Shown one piece after another: positions 11,266-22,104 of a DNA stretch of 64,000 bases. The notes beneath the pieces are model-generated. The model was not told where the DNA came from. It saw only the letters and a program-made list of their open reading frames with translations, and searched no databases. Every line of letters begins with the position of its first letter. The first letter of the stretch is position 1. Position numbers and translations under genes: made by a program. The stretch is from contig OZ024744.1 of NCBI GenBank assembly GCA_964016885.1, positions 72,682,329 through 72,746,328 of the forward strand, written 5' to 3'. The DNA comes from Eledone cirrhosa (lineage: Eukaryota > Mollusca > Cephalopoda > Octopoda > Eledonidae).

Positions 11266-12349
11266 TCGATTGTGCCCTCACAGGTTGAATGCTTAATAAT
11301 TTATTTAAATTATCTGAATTTGCAAAGAAGCAATTGAACCCTGTTAACAGCATAAAATAGTAATGAGTGATGGTAATTCTTTCATTGTCATATTTTTTAT
11401 AAAATATGCTCTACTTCAACTAATTAATGAAGTGTGATTAATTTACTGAAATTATTATTTCATTACTATGACTAGCAGAAAAACCACCCTTTGTGTGATT
11501 TTACTCCTAGCATGTGTAGTGTGCATATTGATATTAGACGCAGATATATATGCATGTAGATATGATACGTCAAATAAAATCGTAATTGAGAATATACACA
11601 GAAATTGAAGAGAGACTGTGTTACACTGTCTTCTGTAATCAGTAAAGTAATCCATGATATATTTAAAAAAGACAATATTATATATAAACTGCATTACGGT
11701 GAAATGTAATGAAAACGGAGAAAATTAGCAACGGAAATATAAACGTTATGATATAACGATGCAAATATTTGAACGTTTATATAAGCAATATAATATAGCA
11801 TCCGTTATATGATAACCAGAAGTATTGACATTTGAAAATTTTAAAAGAAGTGAATCTTAAAATAAGTAATCATTATATTTAAGAATATTTATGTTTAATC
11901 AACAGCTGCAAAATTTTGTACATAAATTATTTATTTAAAGTAATCCAACTTATTTCACTAACGGGATAAAAAAATATATTCAGGACACAGTCCCACACTC
12001 CTCCCTTTATTATATTAACTTCACATATGATTCTTATATAAAATTGTTTTATATAAATTTAAATAGGAACCTTTAAAATGGGTAACTTCATTTCTTAAAG
12101 CTAAAGCCAATTTTGGCTGGATTTGTATTAAAAGGGTTAAAGTAGGCATAGGCAATTCTTTTCCAGCAGTGAGCCACATAGGATGTGACTCATCATAAGG
12201 TAGTCTGCACTACTAAAAATTTCAAGGCAATTTTGAAAGCCAAATAAACCACGTGACTCGTGGGTTGCAATTTGCTCATTATTCGGTTAAAGGAAATCAC
12301 AAATGGATGGTCAGCGTGCAATTTTTTTTCTTTCATAATTTTTCTCTCT
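11266..12349. other. AT-rich DNA, no gene recognised
   Basis: No coding signal. Around 12108-12141 there is a short remnant resembling one end of the TTAA MITE family (GGCTGG then AAAGGGTTAA). Confidence 0.6.
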
Positions 12350-12452
12350 TTCTATCATCTTTCTTTGGAATATAACTAAACAAAGTTTTTTGCATAAAAT
12401 TATAATAGAAGGCTTTTAGATAAATGTAAATGCTTTAACATAAACAGTGGCC
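12350..12452 (+). repeat. Unclassified dispersed repeat (family U2)
   Basis: AT-rich sequence similar to 61256-61328 (shared order: TATAACT, AAAATTAT, GGCTTTTAGATAA, TAAAT, CTTTAACA, AGTGG). Weaker matches lie near 21180-21280 and 58150-58240. Identity of the repeat is unknown. Confidence 0.4.
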
Positions 12453-12835
12453 AAAATGGGGTTCCTCTGCAGAATCTTTGGAGTAATGATACTGGATGCA
12501 GTGCGTAACTTGGAGATCAAGAAGTCCCTCCTGATTGAGCTGCTTCTTCACCGAATTGAGAGATCACAGCTCCGATACTATGGGCATGTGGTTAGAATGT
12601 CTCAGGAAAGAGTCACTGGACAGATTTTATGCACAAAACCAATTATCAAGAGACCCAGCAATAGACAAGATGGTCGAATAACATCCATGAGTTCGGTTGG
12701 TCTCATTTGAGGATCCAGCCAGATCAATTGAAGACGTTTGCTTCTGACAGAACCTGCTGGAAGGAGTGTTTAAGGACTCTACCCCTACAATCCTCCCAGG
12801 AATAAGTGGGTGAAGAAGCAGCTTTGTAGCATAGA
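12432..12835 (+). pseudogene. LINE C-terminal fragment (second lineage)
   Basis: Reads MGFLCRIFGV, then IERSQLRYYGHVVRMSQERV, then a GRP-like stretch, DQLKTFASDR and ECLRTLPLQ-like residues with a stop in the middle. This is the conserved end of a LINE polyprotein, different in sequence from the RTE-like copies. A close relative lies at 37120-37505. Only the 3' end is present. Confidence 0.7.
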
Positions 12836-13730
12836 CCCAGGGTTGATTTCAAGTGTTTTTAACAAACAAAACAAAAAATAAAACTGAGCAAACAAGGAAT
12901 CCTCTCTTATAATAGTTAAATATTTAAAGCCAAATTCCTTGAAATCACACAACTTTCTTAAAAGGAAGTAAGGACATTTTTGCCAATATAGTCCTAGATA
13001 TATAAAATGACAGGGTGGTCACATGTCTAACTCTGTTGGGTTAATCTATTGATAAACAACAAAATGTGTGTGTGTATAATAAGCCAATATGGGAGCTTCT
13101 ATATAGTTGCTCAATCTGCTAGACATAGCAGACAATCTCACTTAAATTAAACTCTATTATCTTAAAAAAGGTTGGTCATGTCAAACTGAGTGTCCCTCAA
13201 CATATGTGTTGTCTGAGGGCCACATATGACAACTAATTGAGCACATTATAACTAATTTTACGAAAACAAAACATGCTCGCGCTATAAAAACCTTAGTGTG
13301 GGCTGCAGGTTTGCTTGTAAAGGGCTGCATGTAGCCCGCGGGTCGCATGTTTGACATGCTGTATAGTATATGTGTTATATTTATAGTCTGTTTTTTATCT
13401 ACGTACTATAAGTTATTCCTTTATAGATAATTAGGATCAACAGCCACCCATCAAACAGAAATATAAAATCAATTCTTTTGAGCGTTTTTGACTCTTTTCT
13501 CAATCTTTGTACCAAATTGTCTCTCAGAGCATACATGGGGTCCCTTGCCTTTCCTCAGGATTAATCAGGTGAGAGAAGCCCCTTAATATATGCATGTATC
13601 ACACAAAATTACTTGAACCAGTGCTGGTTAGGATTATCATCATCTCATCTTAAACATCAATCACTTCCCTCCAACTGAGGTTAGCTGAGACTTTGTGTAC
13701 TAACTGTTAGTGAATGATTCCGCTTTTGTA
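12836..13730. other. AT-rich DNA, no gene recognised
   Basis: Includes GGGCTGCATGTAGCCCGCGG near 13320, a short GC-rich patch, but nothing coding is recognised. Confidence 0.55.
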
Positions 13731-13835
13731 TTAGTTGGTGTCACGATGAAATGCACCCATTACATTGTGTAATTGGCTACGCTAGTGTCATGATGAAATG
13801 CACTCAGTACATCCTGTAAATTGGACAATTTATTT
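13731..13835 (+). repeat. Diverged LINE-tail repeat, two tandem parts
   Basis: GATGAAATGCACCCATTACA and GATGAAATGCACTCAGTACA occur about 53 bases apart, each followed by TGTAAATTGG-like sequence. This phrase belongs to older LINE-tail copies (compare 28010-28255 and 59235-59455). Confidence 0.5.
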
Positions 13836-13866
13836 ATGATAAAAACAGTATAAACATGGTATTATT

Positions 13867-14003
13867 TACTGGCAGTATCGGCAGAGGGTCGGACGCTATG
13901 CTTTGATGCACAGAGTTACGGCCCTTGCCATTCTGAGATAGAATCTCACTGAGGTTAACTTTGCCTTTCATCCTTACGAGGTAAAAAAAGTAGAAACAAT
14001 TAT
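13867..14003 (+). mobile_element. SINE family C (tRNA-derived), internally deleted
   Basis: Begins TGGCAGTATCGGCAGAGG (A-box region), then a B-box-like segment mutated to GAGATAGAATCTC, CTTTCATCCTTACGAGG, and ends AGTAGAAACAATTATT. The usual CCAGTAATACACTGG to GGCCTTGTGCC segment is missing. Confidence 0.8.
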
Positions 14004-14026
14004 TTACAGTAACAACAATAATAATA

Positions 14027-14200
14027 ATTGTTTCTACTTTTTGGCACAAGGCCAGCAATTATCCCAGTGTATTACTGGTACTTTATTTTATCGACCTCGT
14101 AAGGATGGAAGGCAAAGTTAACCTCGGCGGGATTTGAACTCAGATCATAAAGGGACGTAACTATGCTGGAAAGCATGGTGTCCGAGTCTCTACCGATGAC
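14027..14200 (-). mobile_element. SINE family C, inverted partner
   Basis: Full-length-like minus copy, with the characteristic AATTGTTTCTAC end, GGCACAAGGCCAGCAATTA, GGCGGGATTTGAACTCAG (complement of the B box) and the CTCTACCGAT head. With the plus copy just upstream it forms a tail-to-tail inverted pair. Confidence 0.85.
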
Positions 14201-14235
14201 AACTATAATGATGGCTATAATAAAAAAAAAGGGAA

Positions 14236-14541
14236 ACAAAAAGAAAGAAATAGGGAAATATAGAGGAACAAGATCAGAGCGTCGGCGGTCCGTCTGAGGA
14301 GGGAGCAAGCCCTACGTCGTTAGGTGGCGGTTGCAGTGGGTGAACTGCCATCCCCCGCGGGAATGCTTTTGCCGTCTTGTCCGCGGGGCGCAGCACTTCT
14401 GCCCTCTTACCTTAGGCCCAAAGCCCAATCACCCGCCTCTCTTCTTTGACACCAGAGCCCTCGCTTTCCCCTCCCCTTCCCGTTCTTTTTCCTCTTTCTT
14501 CTTTTTCCTTTTTCTCTATATTTCCCTATTCTTTCTTTTCT
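14236..14541. other. GC-rich segment bounded by inverted repeat
   Basis: An unusually G+C and CpG rich stretch (ACGTCG, CCGCGGG twice) followed by a long pyrimidine tract. AGAAAGAAATAGGGAAATAT at its left and ATATTTCCCTATTCTTTCTT at its right are near-perfect inverted matches about 250 bases apart. It could be the body of a small transposon or the 5' region of a retroelement. No protein is recognised. Confidence 0.5.
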
Positions 14542-14685
14542 GTAAGTTAGTTGGTGTCAAGAGGGACACCCAACTTTAGAAATCATGCAAAAAATGAAAC
14601 ATTTAAGCAAGATGTGGTCCCTCTTACTCTATCTAGTTTTAGAGCCTGAGGGTGGACGTAAACTGATGACACACATGTGTGTGTC

Positions 14686-14689
<4 letters not shown>

Positions 14690-14750
<61 letters not shown>
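14690..14750. repeat. TG/TA microsatellite next to LINE tail
   Basis: GTGTGTGTATATA then about 50 bases of pure TA directly abutting a CAT repeat. Confidence 0.95.
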
Positions 14751-14752
<2 letters not shown>

Positions 14753-15392
14753 TCATCATCACCATCATCATCACCGTTACGTCTGTTCTTCCACACTAGC
14801 ATGGGTTAGACGGGTTGTCCTGTTGTGGGCAGTGTCTGGTCGGTTTACCTTGTCTTGCTCATACAGGAACTGATTCTGGCTTGATTTCTACAGCTGGATG
14901 CCCTTCCTAACACCAACCTTATTTACAGTGAGTGTTGGGTGCTTTTTTTCCGTGGCGTCTACACGTTCACTTTACAGTGTGGGCTGGGTGCTTTTTTGCC
15001 GTGGCACATCCACGACCACTTTGCAGTGGGAGGGTGTGGCGGCATATTGTCTATATGCTTCAGCTTCGGCTTGTACCCGTGGGGGCTCGGGTACTCTGTA
15101 TTACTGCGTGACGCCAGAAGTCACGGTCGTGTGTCATCGCCTTTGAGAGGTGTAATTGGGTAAGGTCGGCTTTTATCACCTCATCCCAGGTCTTCTTGGG
15201 TCTCCCCACTCCGCGGTTTCCATTGACTTCTAGTGCTCTGCACCTTTTTATGCAGCTGTCATCCTTCATACACATCACATGTCCATACCAACACAACCGC
15301 CTCTCCTGCACATAGCATTTGATTCCTCTTATGCTCAGTCTCTCAATTCATTTATGCTTTGCCATTCGCGTATATTACTATTATCCATCGGA
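14751..15392 (-). mobile_element. RTE-like LINE 3' end (copy L3)
   Basis: Minus strand. The coding part reads ERRLCWYGHVMCMKDDSCI, RCRALEVNGNRGVGRPKKTW, DEVIKADLTQLHLSKAM and HDRDFWRHAVIQ, then the 3' UTR, the tail and (ATG)n at the left edge. The 5' part is missing beyond about 15392, where TA repeats begin. It is a close relative of the next copy to the right. Confidence 0.9.
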
Positions 15393-15436
15393 GCATATAT
15401 ATATATAGATGTACATATATATATATATACTGTGTA

Positions 15437-16575
15437 TATCATCATCATCACTGTTTTACGTCCGTTCTTCCACTCTAGCATGGGTTAGACGGGGTGTCCG
15501 GTCAGTTTACCTTGTCTTGCTCATAAAGGTACTGATTCTGGCTTAATTTCTACAGCTGGATGCCCTTCCTAACACCAACCTTATTTACAGTGAGTGCTGG
15601 GTGTTTTTTTTCTGTGGCGCCTACATGTCCACATTACTGTGTGGGTTGGGTGCTTTTTTGTCGTGGCACATCCACGACCACTTTGCAGTGGGAGGTTGTA
15701 GGGGCATATTGTCTATATGCTTCAGCTTCGGCTTGTACCCACGGGAGGTTGGGTACTCTGTATTACTGCGTGACGCCAGGTGTAATTGGGTAAGGTCGGC
15801 TTTTATCACCTCATCCCAGGTTTTCCTGGGTCTCCCCACTTCTCGGTTTCCATCGACTTCTAGTGTTCTGCACATTTTTATGCAGCTGTCATCCTTCATA
15901 TGCATCACATGTCCATATCAACGCAACTGCCTCTCCTGCACACAGCATTTGATTCCTCTTATGCTCAATCTCTCTCTCAATTCATTTATGCTTTGCCGTT
16001 CGCGTTTATTACTATTACACATCCATCTGAGCATGCAGGCTTCGTTTCTTTCTAATCTACGTAAGTCTTCCACCTTCAGCGCCCAGGTCTCACTACCATG
16101 TAACATTGCTGTTCGTATACACGTATCATACAATCTGCCTTTCATTTTGAGGGAGAAGCCTTTTGCAGCTAGCAGTGGTAGTAATTCCCTAAACTTCTTC
16201 CATCCCGTTCTTACCCTAGTTATTGTACTTTCTGAACACCCACCTCCGCTGCTAATTCGGTCACCTAGGTAGCAGAAGCTGTCTACAGTTTCTACAGAGC
16301 CCTCCCAGAGATTGGTGGTACTTGTTTCCTGTGGCTGTTTACTGCTTGCTGTCCCAGCACAGCTGCTGCATGTGAAGCCTACATTCTTAATTAACCTTCC
16401 TGAGAACCCGCTACATATCTTGAGTACCCATTGTTTGCATTTGGGGCAGAGAATGGAGTTCCTACCTACACCTTTCCTACATTCTGAGCAAGGCCATTTC
16501 CCTGAGGGGATCTGGGTTCTGTTTTCTCGTCTACTTACAAAGACCTTAGTCTTTGTCAGAACATTATTCATACCT
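15437..16575 (-). mobile_element. RTE-like LINE 3' half (copy L2)
   Basis: Minus strand. A 217-codon frame (15918-16571) holds the PHD-like finger and C-terminal domain: CSECRKGVG, CPKCKQWVLKICSG, YLGDRISSGGG, SETWALKVEDLRRLERNEAC. The finger's usual His is Leu (WVLKIC instead of WVHKRC). The frame then shifts near 15910 and continues as MMHMKDDSCI, GRPRKTWDEVI. Compared with L3 it lacks 34 bases near 15784. The 5' end is truncated within KTKV, just after the RT. Confidence 0.9.
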
Positions 16576-17065
16576 GTGCAACCATTTGATTGGCAAATTT
16601 CTAGAAGCTTTTATTTGTTTAGTATAACTATTTATCAAACAAAAACTACTTAACTATTTTCCTAGTGTAGCTTCAATTTAAAATATGCTCACAGTCAGCT
16701 ATGATTCTTTAAAAATGTAGATATTGAGAACCAGGCACTGCTGGCTTCATGCATAGGAGAGGAAGATAGCCAAATACTAAGATTTGACCAATCACTTCCT
16801 TTTCATACGATTGAGACCCTTGGTGTCTTCCCTCCTCAAACTGCCATTTCCTCCATAAAATGAGAGGAGTGCATCCTAGCTAAAGAAGGAGGTGGAATGG
16901 CTGATGCATCATGTATTTCTAGCTATTCTCCGTGACAATGTCATCACCATTTTGTCTGCAAAGTGCAGCTGAAATATACTCTCTCCCATCCCCTTACTCT
17001 CACTATTAAATTTTTGTTCTTTCTCTTGCATTTTTTTTTCTGGCAAACATACATCATAATTTAAT
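16576..17065. other. Unique DNA, no gene recognised
   Basis: Mixed-composition DNA with pyrimidine runs near 16980-17040 and no recognised coding or repeat signal. Confidence 0.55.
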
Positions 17066-17214
17066 AGAAATTTGTTAAATAATTGTTTCTACGTTAGGCA
17101 CAAGGCTAGCAATTATCCAGTGCATTACTGGTACTTTATTTTATCGACCCCGTAAGGATGAAAGGCAAAGTCAACCTCGGCGGGATTTGAACTCAGAGAA
17201 ATTTGTTAAATAAT
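17066..17214 (-). mobile_element. SINE family C, truncated, with 18-bp target duplication
   Basis: The element (about 17084-17196) is flanked by AGAAATTTGTTAAATAAT at 17066-17083 and again at 17197-17214. It stops at the B box (ACTCAG), so the tRNA-like 5' half is missing. The duplication is direct proof of target-primed insertion. Confidence 0.9.
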
Positions 17215-17341
17215 GTGTGTGTGTGTGTTTATTTGATTATATAGAACCAATGAGAAATCAACATAACATGAACTTAGCTATTCCTCACTTCAGTTAACAT
17301 AGGTTATGTCTTTTATCGAACCTCAGATATTTTACAAGATG

Positions 17342-17480
17342 GTGAATTGGCAGGGTCATTTGAACAACAGATAGAATGCTTTGTGTTCTTCTTTCTGGGT
17401 TGCTACACTCTCAATTCAAATCCTGCTAAAGTCAACCCTACCTTGCACCCTTTCGAGGTCAATAAAAACAGTACTGGGGC
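17342..17480 (+). mobile_element. Diverged SINE family C-like copy
   Basis: GGTGAATTGGCAGGGTCATT resembles the head, CAATTCAAATCCTGCTAAAG the B-box region and CCTTTCGAGGTCAATAAAA the middle. The 3' part is lost. Confidence 0.6.
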
Positions 17481-17820
17481 GATTCTTCCTGTATATTTCT
17501 TTCTAACTTCCTCTCTCTCTTTCTCTGAAAGATATCGGCTATGTTCAGACCTGAAGAGGGGATGGACTCCACCAGGTTTAAAATGCCCCAAACAAGTCAT
17601 ATGTCCATTCGACGCCCCTATGAGATATTTTACAGACAGAATTAATAAGATAAATATGAAACTAATAATGATTTTTGACACACAGTGTTTCCACAATGTT
17701 GTAAACTCTGATGTAGCAGACCTATTGTCAAAGGTGTTCTTGCTATGACCATCCATCCATTTTTCTTCAGGTATTGTGTACTAGCCAAAGATAGAATAGC
17801 ATTATTTGAGAGACAGCTTC

Positions 17821-17924
17821 TACGGGGTGTCCCAAAAAATGTATACACACTTTGGTTACCTGTACAGGTAATATTTATTAGAAGGCTGTTGAAGTGTGTA
17901 TACATTTTTGGGGGACACCCTGTA
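17821..17924. mobile_element. Mariner-type MITE, 104 bp
   Basis: The ends TACGGGGTGTCCCAAAAAAT and its inverted partner (AAAAATGTATACACACTT read from the right) give terminal inverted repeats of about 32 bases with few mismatches, leaving only about 40 bases between them. The termini TAC(A/G)GGGTGTCCC include TA, as in mariner elements. Too short to encode a protein. Confidence 0.85.
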
Positions 17925-18566
17925 TTTCTATTAGACCGAGAACTGCATAACCCCACTCATCCACTTACTGGCTTCAAAGTATGATAGAGTTGTAACAAAT
18001 AAACCATCGCTTGTTTCCTTGGATTCTACTGTTTCACAGCCATACCAGGATCTATTTTCATTTGAAAACAAGCAATATTGAAGCCATGCAAAACACCACA
18101 TTTCATTACATGACAATATATTTTCCATCAGTGATCGTTTGGGTAAAACATTTTCATCTAAAACCAAAGTAATTGTGAAGGCCGAAATATAATTATTCAG
18201 TTTCGATATCAAATTCTTTTGAGGGCAAATTTGTATTTTACTCCTCCAGAGTAAATAAATTATTTACTTAAATTCAATCATTATACCCTAGAAAATATAA
18301 CTTTTATAGCGTATAAGAAAACCCACATTTCAAACAAAACTATAACTCCAAGAAACAGCTTTCCACATCCAGATCAGGAGCAGCAGCTATATATATATAT
18401 AACTATGTTTGGTAAAGAGAGATGTACGTGTTAACCTCACACGGATATTGACAACGGATAGCAACTTGTTGTCGCGGCTCTTGTTTATTCTTTTGTTTTT
18501 CTGGCTAGAAGAAAACAAGGAATTCGAGAATCGGACGAGGAGTCAAACCATTATAGTAAACATTTC
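17925..18566. other. Unique DNA with a 93-codon minus frame of unknown status
   Basis: A frame of 93 codons on the minus strand (17931-18212) is not made of simple repeats and has mixed residues (FAWLQYCLFSNENRSWYG). I do not recognise it and see no clear splice sites or partner exons. A short decayed gene fragment is possible, chance is as likely. Confidence 0.3.
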
Positions 18567-18573
18567 ATGATTA

Positions 18574-18615
<42 letters not shown>

Positions 18616-19615
18616 TTTACGTCCGCTTTTCCCTGCTTGCAAGGGTAGGATGGGTCTTATTCAGCACAGCATCTCTCCATTCGTCATGGTCCCTCGTCAT
18701 CTCCACCGTGAGCTTCAATGATCTGAGGTCTGTTCTCACCACCTCCGCCCATGTTTTTCGTGGTCTACCTCTACCACGTCTTCCTTCAACTGGCAATTCC
18801 TGGCACTTCTTCACCCATCGGTCATCCTCCATGCGCATCACATGTCCATACCACCTCAGTCTCCTCTCCCGTACACTACATTCTATCCCTCTCAGACACA
18901 GTTTCTCTCTCAACACATTTATGCTGGGTCGTTCACGCACATTTACACTGCACATCCAACGGAGCATGCTTGCCTCATTTCTCTCCAACTGTCGCATATC
19001 CTCTGCAGTTGCTGCCCATGTCTCACTACCATGCAGCATCGCGCTCCTCACACAGGCATCATACAACCGGCCTTTCGTACGCAGGGAGAAACCCTTCTTC
19101 GTCAACAGAGGAAGCAGCTCCCTAAACTTCTTCCAACCCGTCCTTATTCTAGATACTATGGCCTCGGAACACCCTCCTCCCATGCTAATCTGATCTCCTA
19201 GGTACCGGAAGCTATCCACTACTTCTATAGCACCCTCCTGCATTTGAAAAATATGTCTATCAATGTGACTTCTACTGTCTAATTTCCCTGTACATCTACT
19301 GCATACATATTTCTCCCTACCTGTTAGTTTGCCTGCTATCCCGCTACATCTCTTGTGTACCCAGGATCTGCATTGTGTGCATTTTATAGAATTTATGCCA
19401 GTTCCTTTTCTGCATATCGAACATGGCCATTTCCCTGACGGAATCAGGGTTTTGTCCTCTTTTCTACTCATCAACACTTTTGTCTTAGTCCTCTTGCTTT
19501 CAACTGCTGTTTCCATAGCCAGAATTTATTCTCTAGCTCCTCTACTGATTCTGCTATAAGAACCAGATCATCAGCATAGAGAAGTTCCCATGGACAGCCA
19601 GTCTTAAACGATTAC
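18567..19615 (-). mobile_element. RTE-like LINE 3' part (copy L4), best preserved
   Basis: Minus strand. From the right: TGCPWELLYADDLVLIAES (end of RT with the catalytic YADD, about 19560-19605), a short deletion and frame change near 19510, a 299-codon frame, then directly the type II tail (CCTTGCAAGCAGGG, GCGGACGTAAAATG) and (ATG)n. It has no long 3' UTR like the other copies. The 5' end is truncated at about 19615. Confidence 0.92.
18617..19516 (-). pseudogene. LINE finger plus C-terminal domain, 299 uninterrupted codons
   Basis: The longest intact transposon frame in the window. Residues 32-75 form a full C4HC3 PHD-like finger: Cys32, Cys35, Cys46, Cys49, His54, Cys57, Cys72, Cys75. Then come VVDSFRYLGDQISMGGG (about 99-115), GWKKFRELLPLL, SMLRWMCSVNVRERPSIN, RRLRWYGHVMRMEDD and GRGRPRKTWAEVVRTDL. 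It is part of a polyprotein whose RT is cut off upstream, so the Met used as start is arbitrary. Inferred role of the finger: nucleic acid or chromatin contact; not tested. Confidence 0.85.
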
Positions 19616-20394
19616 AAGCCATCAAATATATACAACTGCTTGCGCGTGCACAGATACACACATCAAAGCCGAACAAGAATGTCTACGTAGGCACATATTT
19701 ATAGATCCAGGTATAAACTATATAAACCTAAATGCATGCATACACACACGCATGCACAGACAAATCAAAATATATATTTTCGTATATTGATGTTTAAAAA
19801 AAAAGAAATGCCAATAAAAAAAGTAATATATATTTGTCTAGGTATGTACGTTCGTGCAAATCAACAAAAACAGATATACATAACTTCATGCATACCAATA
19901 AAGAAAAAGACAATAAGTTTACATGACATAACATACATATATGTTTGTATATAATAATAAGTGAAGAGTTGCCTATATCTGTAAATATGTACCTGTGTGT
20001 GTGTGTAAGTATATATACATGTAAGTACGGCAGTCGCTTCATTTGCGTATTACGTATAACACACATAGCTTATGGAATTATCATTAAGAGCATTCGATTC
20101 ATATATGGACACAAAATTAATATACATATGTACAATACACAATTCTGTTATAAGATACTTGCAAACTATAGTAAAAAAATAAAATAAAATAAAACCAACA
20201 TTAATACGAAATACCTACAAAGTATTACAGGAGTTACATCAGAGAATTTGTTTACTAACTATATATATATATATAGATGTGCATATATATTTATATATAT
20301 AGATAGATATGTGCATATATATTTATATATATAGATAGATATGTGCATATATATATATACTGTGTGTATCTAGTTTGGAAAAGGTACACTGTAT
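19616..20394. other. AT-rich DNA with TA/CA microsatellites
   Basis: Contains CATACACACACG-type runs near 19740, and three repeats of a ATAGATAGATATGTGCATAT-like unit near 20265-20355. No gene recognised. Confidence 0.6.
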
Positions 20395-20522
20395 CTTGCA
20401 TGCAATTAGAAGCAACTAAAAGTGTTGGTGTTTGAAAGGGCCTCTATAAAATATTGTCTCAAAAAGCCTTGCCCAACCCATGTTAGCATGGGAAAGTTGA
20501 CATAGAATCTATGATGATGACA
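20395..20522 (+). mobile_element. Diverged LINE-tail fragment
   Basis: Ends AACCCATGTTAGCATGGGAA then (GATGAT); the hairpin part is preserved. Confidence 0.6.
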
Positions 20523-20565
20523 TACATCTATCTGCAGTGGTGCACATCTATGAGTATGCTCACTC

Positions 20566-20760
20566 TTTTATTGCTTTCATAAAATACATTTCACTGTAAA
20601 TAAGGCCGGTGCTAGAAAGGGCATCCAGCTGTAGAGACCAAGCCAAAATCAGTTCTATATGACCATGACATGGTCACCTGACCTGACATTGCTCACAACA
20701 GGATAACTCGTCTAACCCACGCCAGCATGGAAAAGTGGATATTAAACGGTGATGATGATG
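20566..20760 (+). mobile_element. LINE-tail fragment
   Basis: Has GGGCATCCAGCTGTAGAGAC, CCCACGCCAGCATGGAAAAG, GATATTAAACGG and (TGATGA)n. No coding sequence. Confidence 0.7.
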
Positions 20761-21159
20761 TTGATGATATGTATTAATCAATCAATCACGATCAAAGCTG
20801 ACCACTATTTTCACTTTGCTATTAGTTGTTGGTGGTGGTGGTGGTGGTGGTAGTAGTAGTAGTAGTAGTAATACTTGGATTGGATAACATTTGGCATTTC
20901 TAATCCAGCAGACAAGACCCATAATGTTTGTTTGATAACTTCCAGATTCAGTCAAACAACTATTGTTGAGTACATAGCACTGCTTAATTATCATTCCAAT
21001 ATATGATAAGTAATTACAGTTATTTGAACAATTCCAAAGAAGAATTTGGTCATGGTCATGACAGCATTTCAGTTCTCAGTTAATAGATATCTCATCAATT
21101 ACATAGTTTTGTCCAGTATTGTCTACCATTAAAGCATTCTTATCCTGTACTCTACTATT

Positions 21160-21290
21160 AACCATTTCATGACAATATATTTAAAGAAATAAACTGCTAT
21201 ATTTTAATTTTGAAAATAATCAGGGATTTTGAGGGATTTAGTCAAATAATTAACTTTTATTTTATTATTTAAACTTGTAAAAAAAATCAT
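21160..21290 (+). repeat. Unclassified dispersed repeat (family U2)
   Basis: Shares TTTTGAAAATAATCAGGGAT and GGATTTAGTCAAATAA-like text with 61170-61220. Element type unknown. Confidence 0.35.
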
Positions 21291-21347
21291 TATCATCATC
21301 ATCATTGTCATCATTGTCATCATTTGTTGGATTTATGTTCTTACATA

Positions 21348-21498
21348 ATGTTCTTACATATAATTGTTTCTACTTTTTGGCACAAGGCCAGCAATTACCC
21401 AGTACATTTATTTTATCGACCCGGTAAGGATGAAAGGCAAAGTTAACCTCGGCGGGATTTGAACTCAGACCGTAAAGGGATGTAAATGTTCTTACATA
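21348..21498 (-). mobile_element. SINE family C with target duplication
   Basis: Minus copy ending near GTAAAGGGATGTAA, truncated at the tRNA head. ATGTTCTTACATAT occurs on both sides (about 21348-21361 and 21485-21498). Confidence 0.85.
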
Positions 21499-21591
21499 TG
21501 TTATTAAATATAATCACTTTAAAACAATTGCCCTCCTTTAAAAATGTAAAGCAAAATCTTTACTGATCCTGATCTTGTCACTGATTCATCG

Positions 21592-21810
21592 CTCTGTCAA
21601 ATAATTGTTTCTACTATAGGCACAAGGCCAGCAATTAAAAGTGGAGGGGAAAGTCGATTAAATCAACTCCAGTGTATTACTGGTCCATTATTTATCGACC
21701 CTGTAAGGATGAAAGGCAACAAAGCTAACCTCAGCGAAATTTGAACTCAGAACGTAAAGGGACGTAACTCTACGCCGCAAAGCATGTCCAACGTTCTACC
21801 GGTACTGTCT
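21592..21810 (-). mobile_element. SINE family C, longer variant
   Basis: Contains an extra AAAGTGGAGGGGAAAGTCGA segment not present in most copies, then the usual tRNA-like half. CTGTCAAATAAT flanks both ends. Confidence 0.85.
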
Positions 21811-21817
21811 GTCAAAT

Positions 21818-22004
21818 AATTGTTTCTACTTTTGGCACAAGGCCAGCAATTATTCCAGTGTATTACTGGTACTTTATTTTATCGACCCCGTAAGGAGGAA
21901 AGACAAAGTTAACCTTGGCGGGATTTGAACTCTGAACATAAAGGGCCGCAACTCTTTGCTGCAAAGCATGGTGTCTGACCCTCTACCGATACTGCCAAAC
22001 CACA
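21818..22004 (-). mobile_element. SINE family C, third of cluster
   Basis: Near full length with GGCGGGATTTGAACTC and CTCTACCGATACTGCC. It begins exactly where the target duplication of the previous copy ends. Confidence 0.85.
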
Positions 22005-22104
22005 TGATTCAAACAAGAGGCACTTTTTTTTGATAATCTCTGCATCATGGCTTGTTGATGACATCCTGCGTAGTATTTATACAGCGATAACTTAATATAT
22101 ATGA

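Noticed and set aside
13867..14200. tRNA gene
   Set aside because: A and B boxes belong to SINEs; no cloverleaf with paired acceptor stem was seen, and many copies exist.
17931..18212. 93-codon minus frame as a gene
   Set aside because: Unrecognised and without splice or promoter support; kept only as a note.
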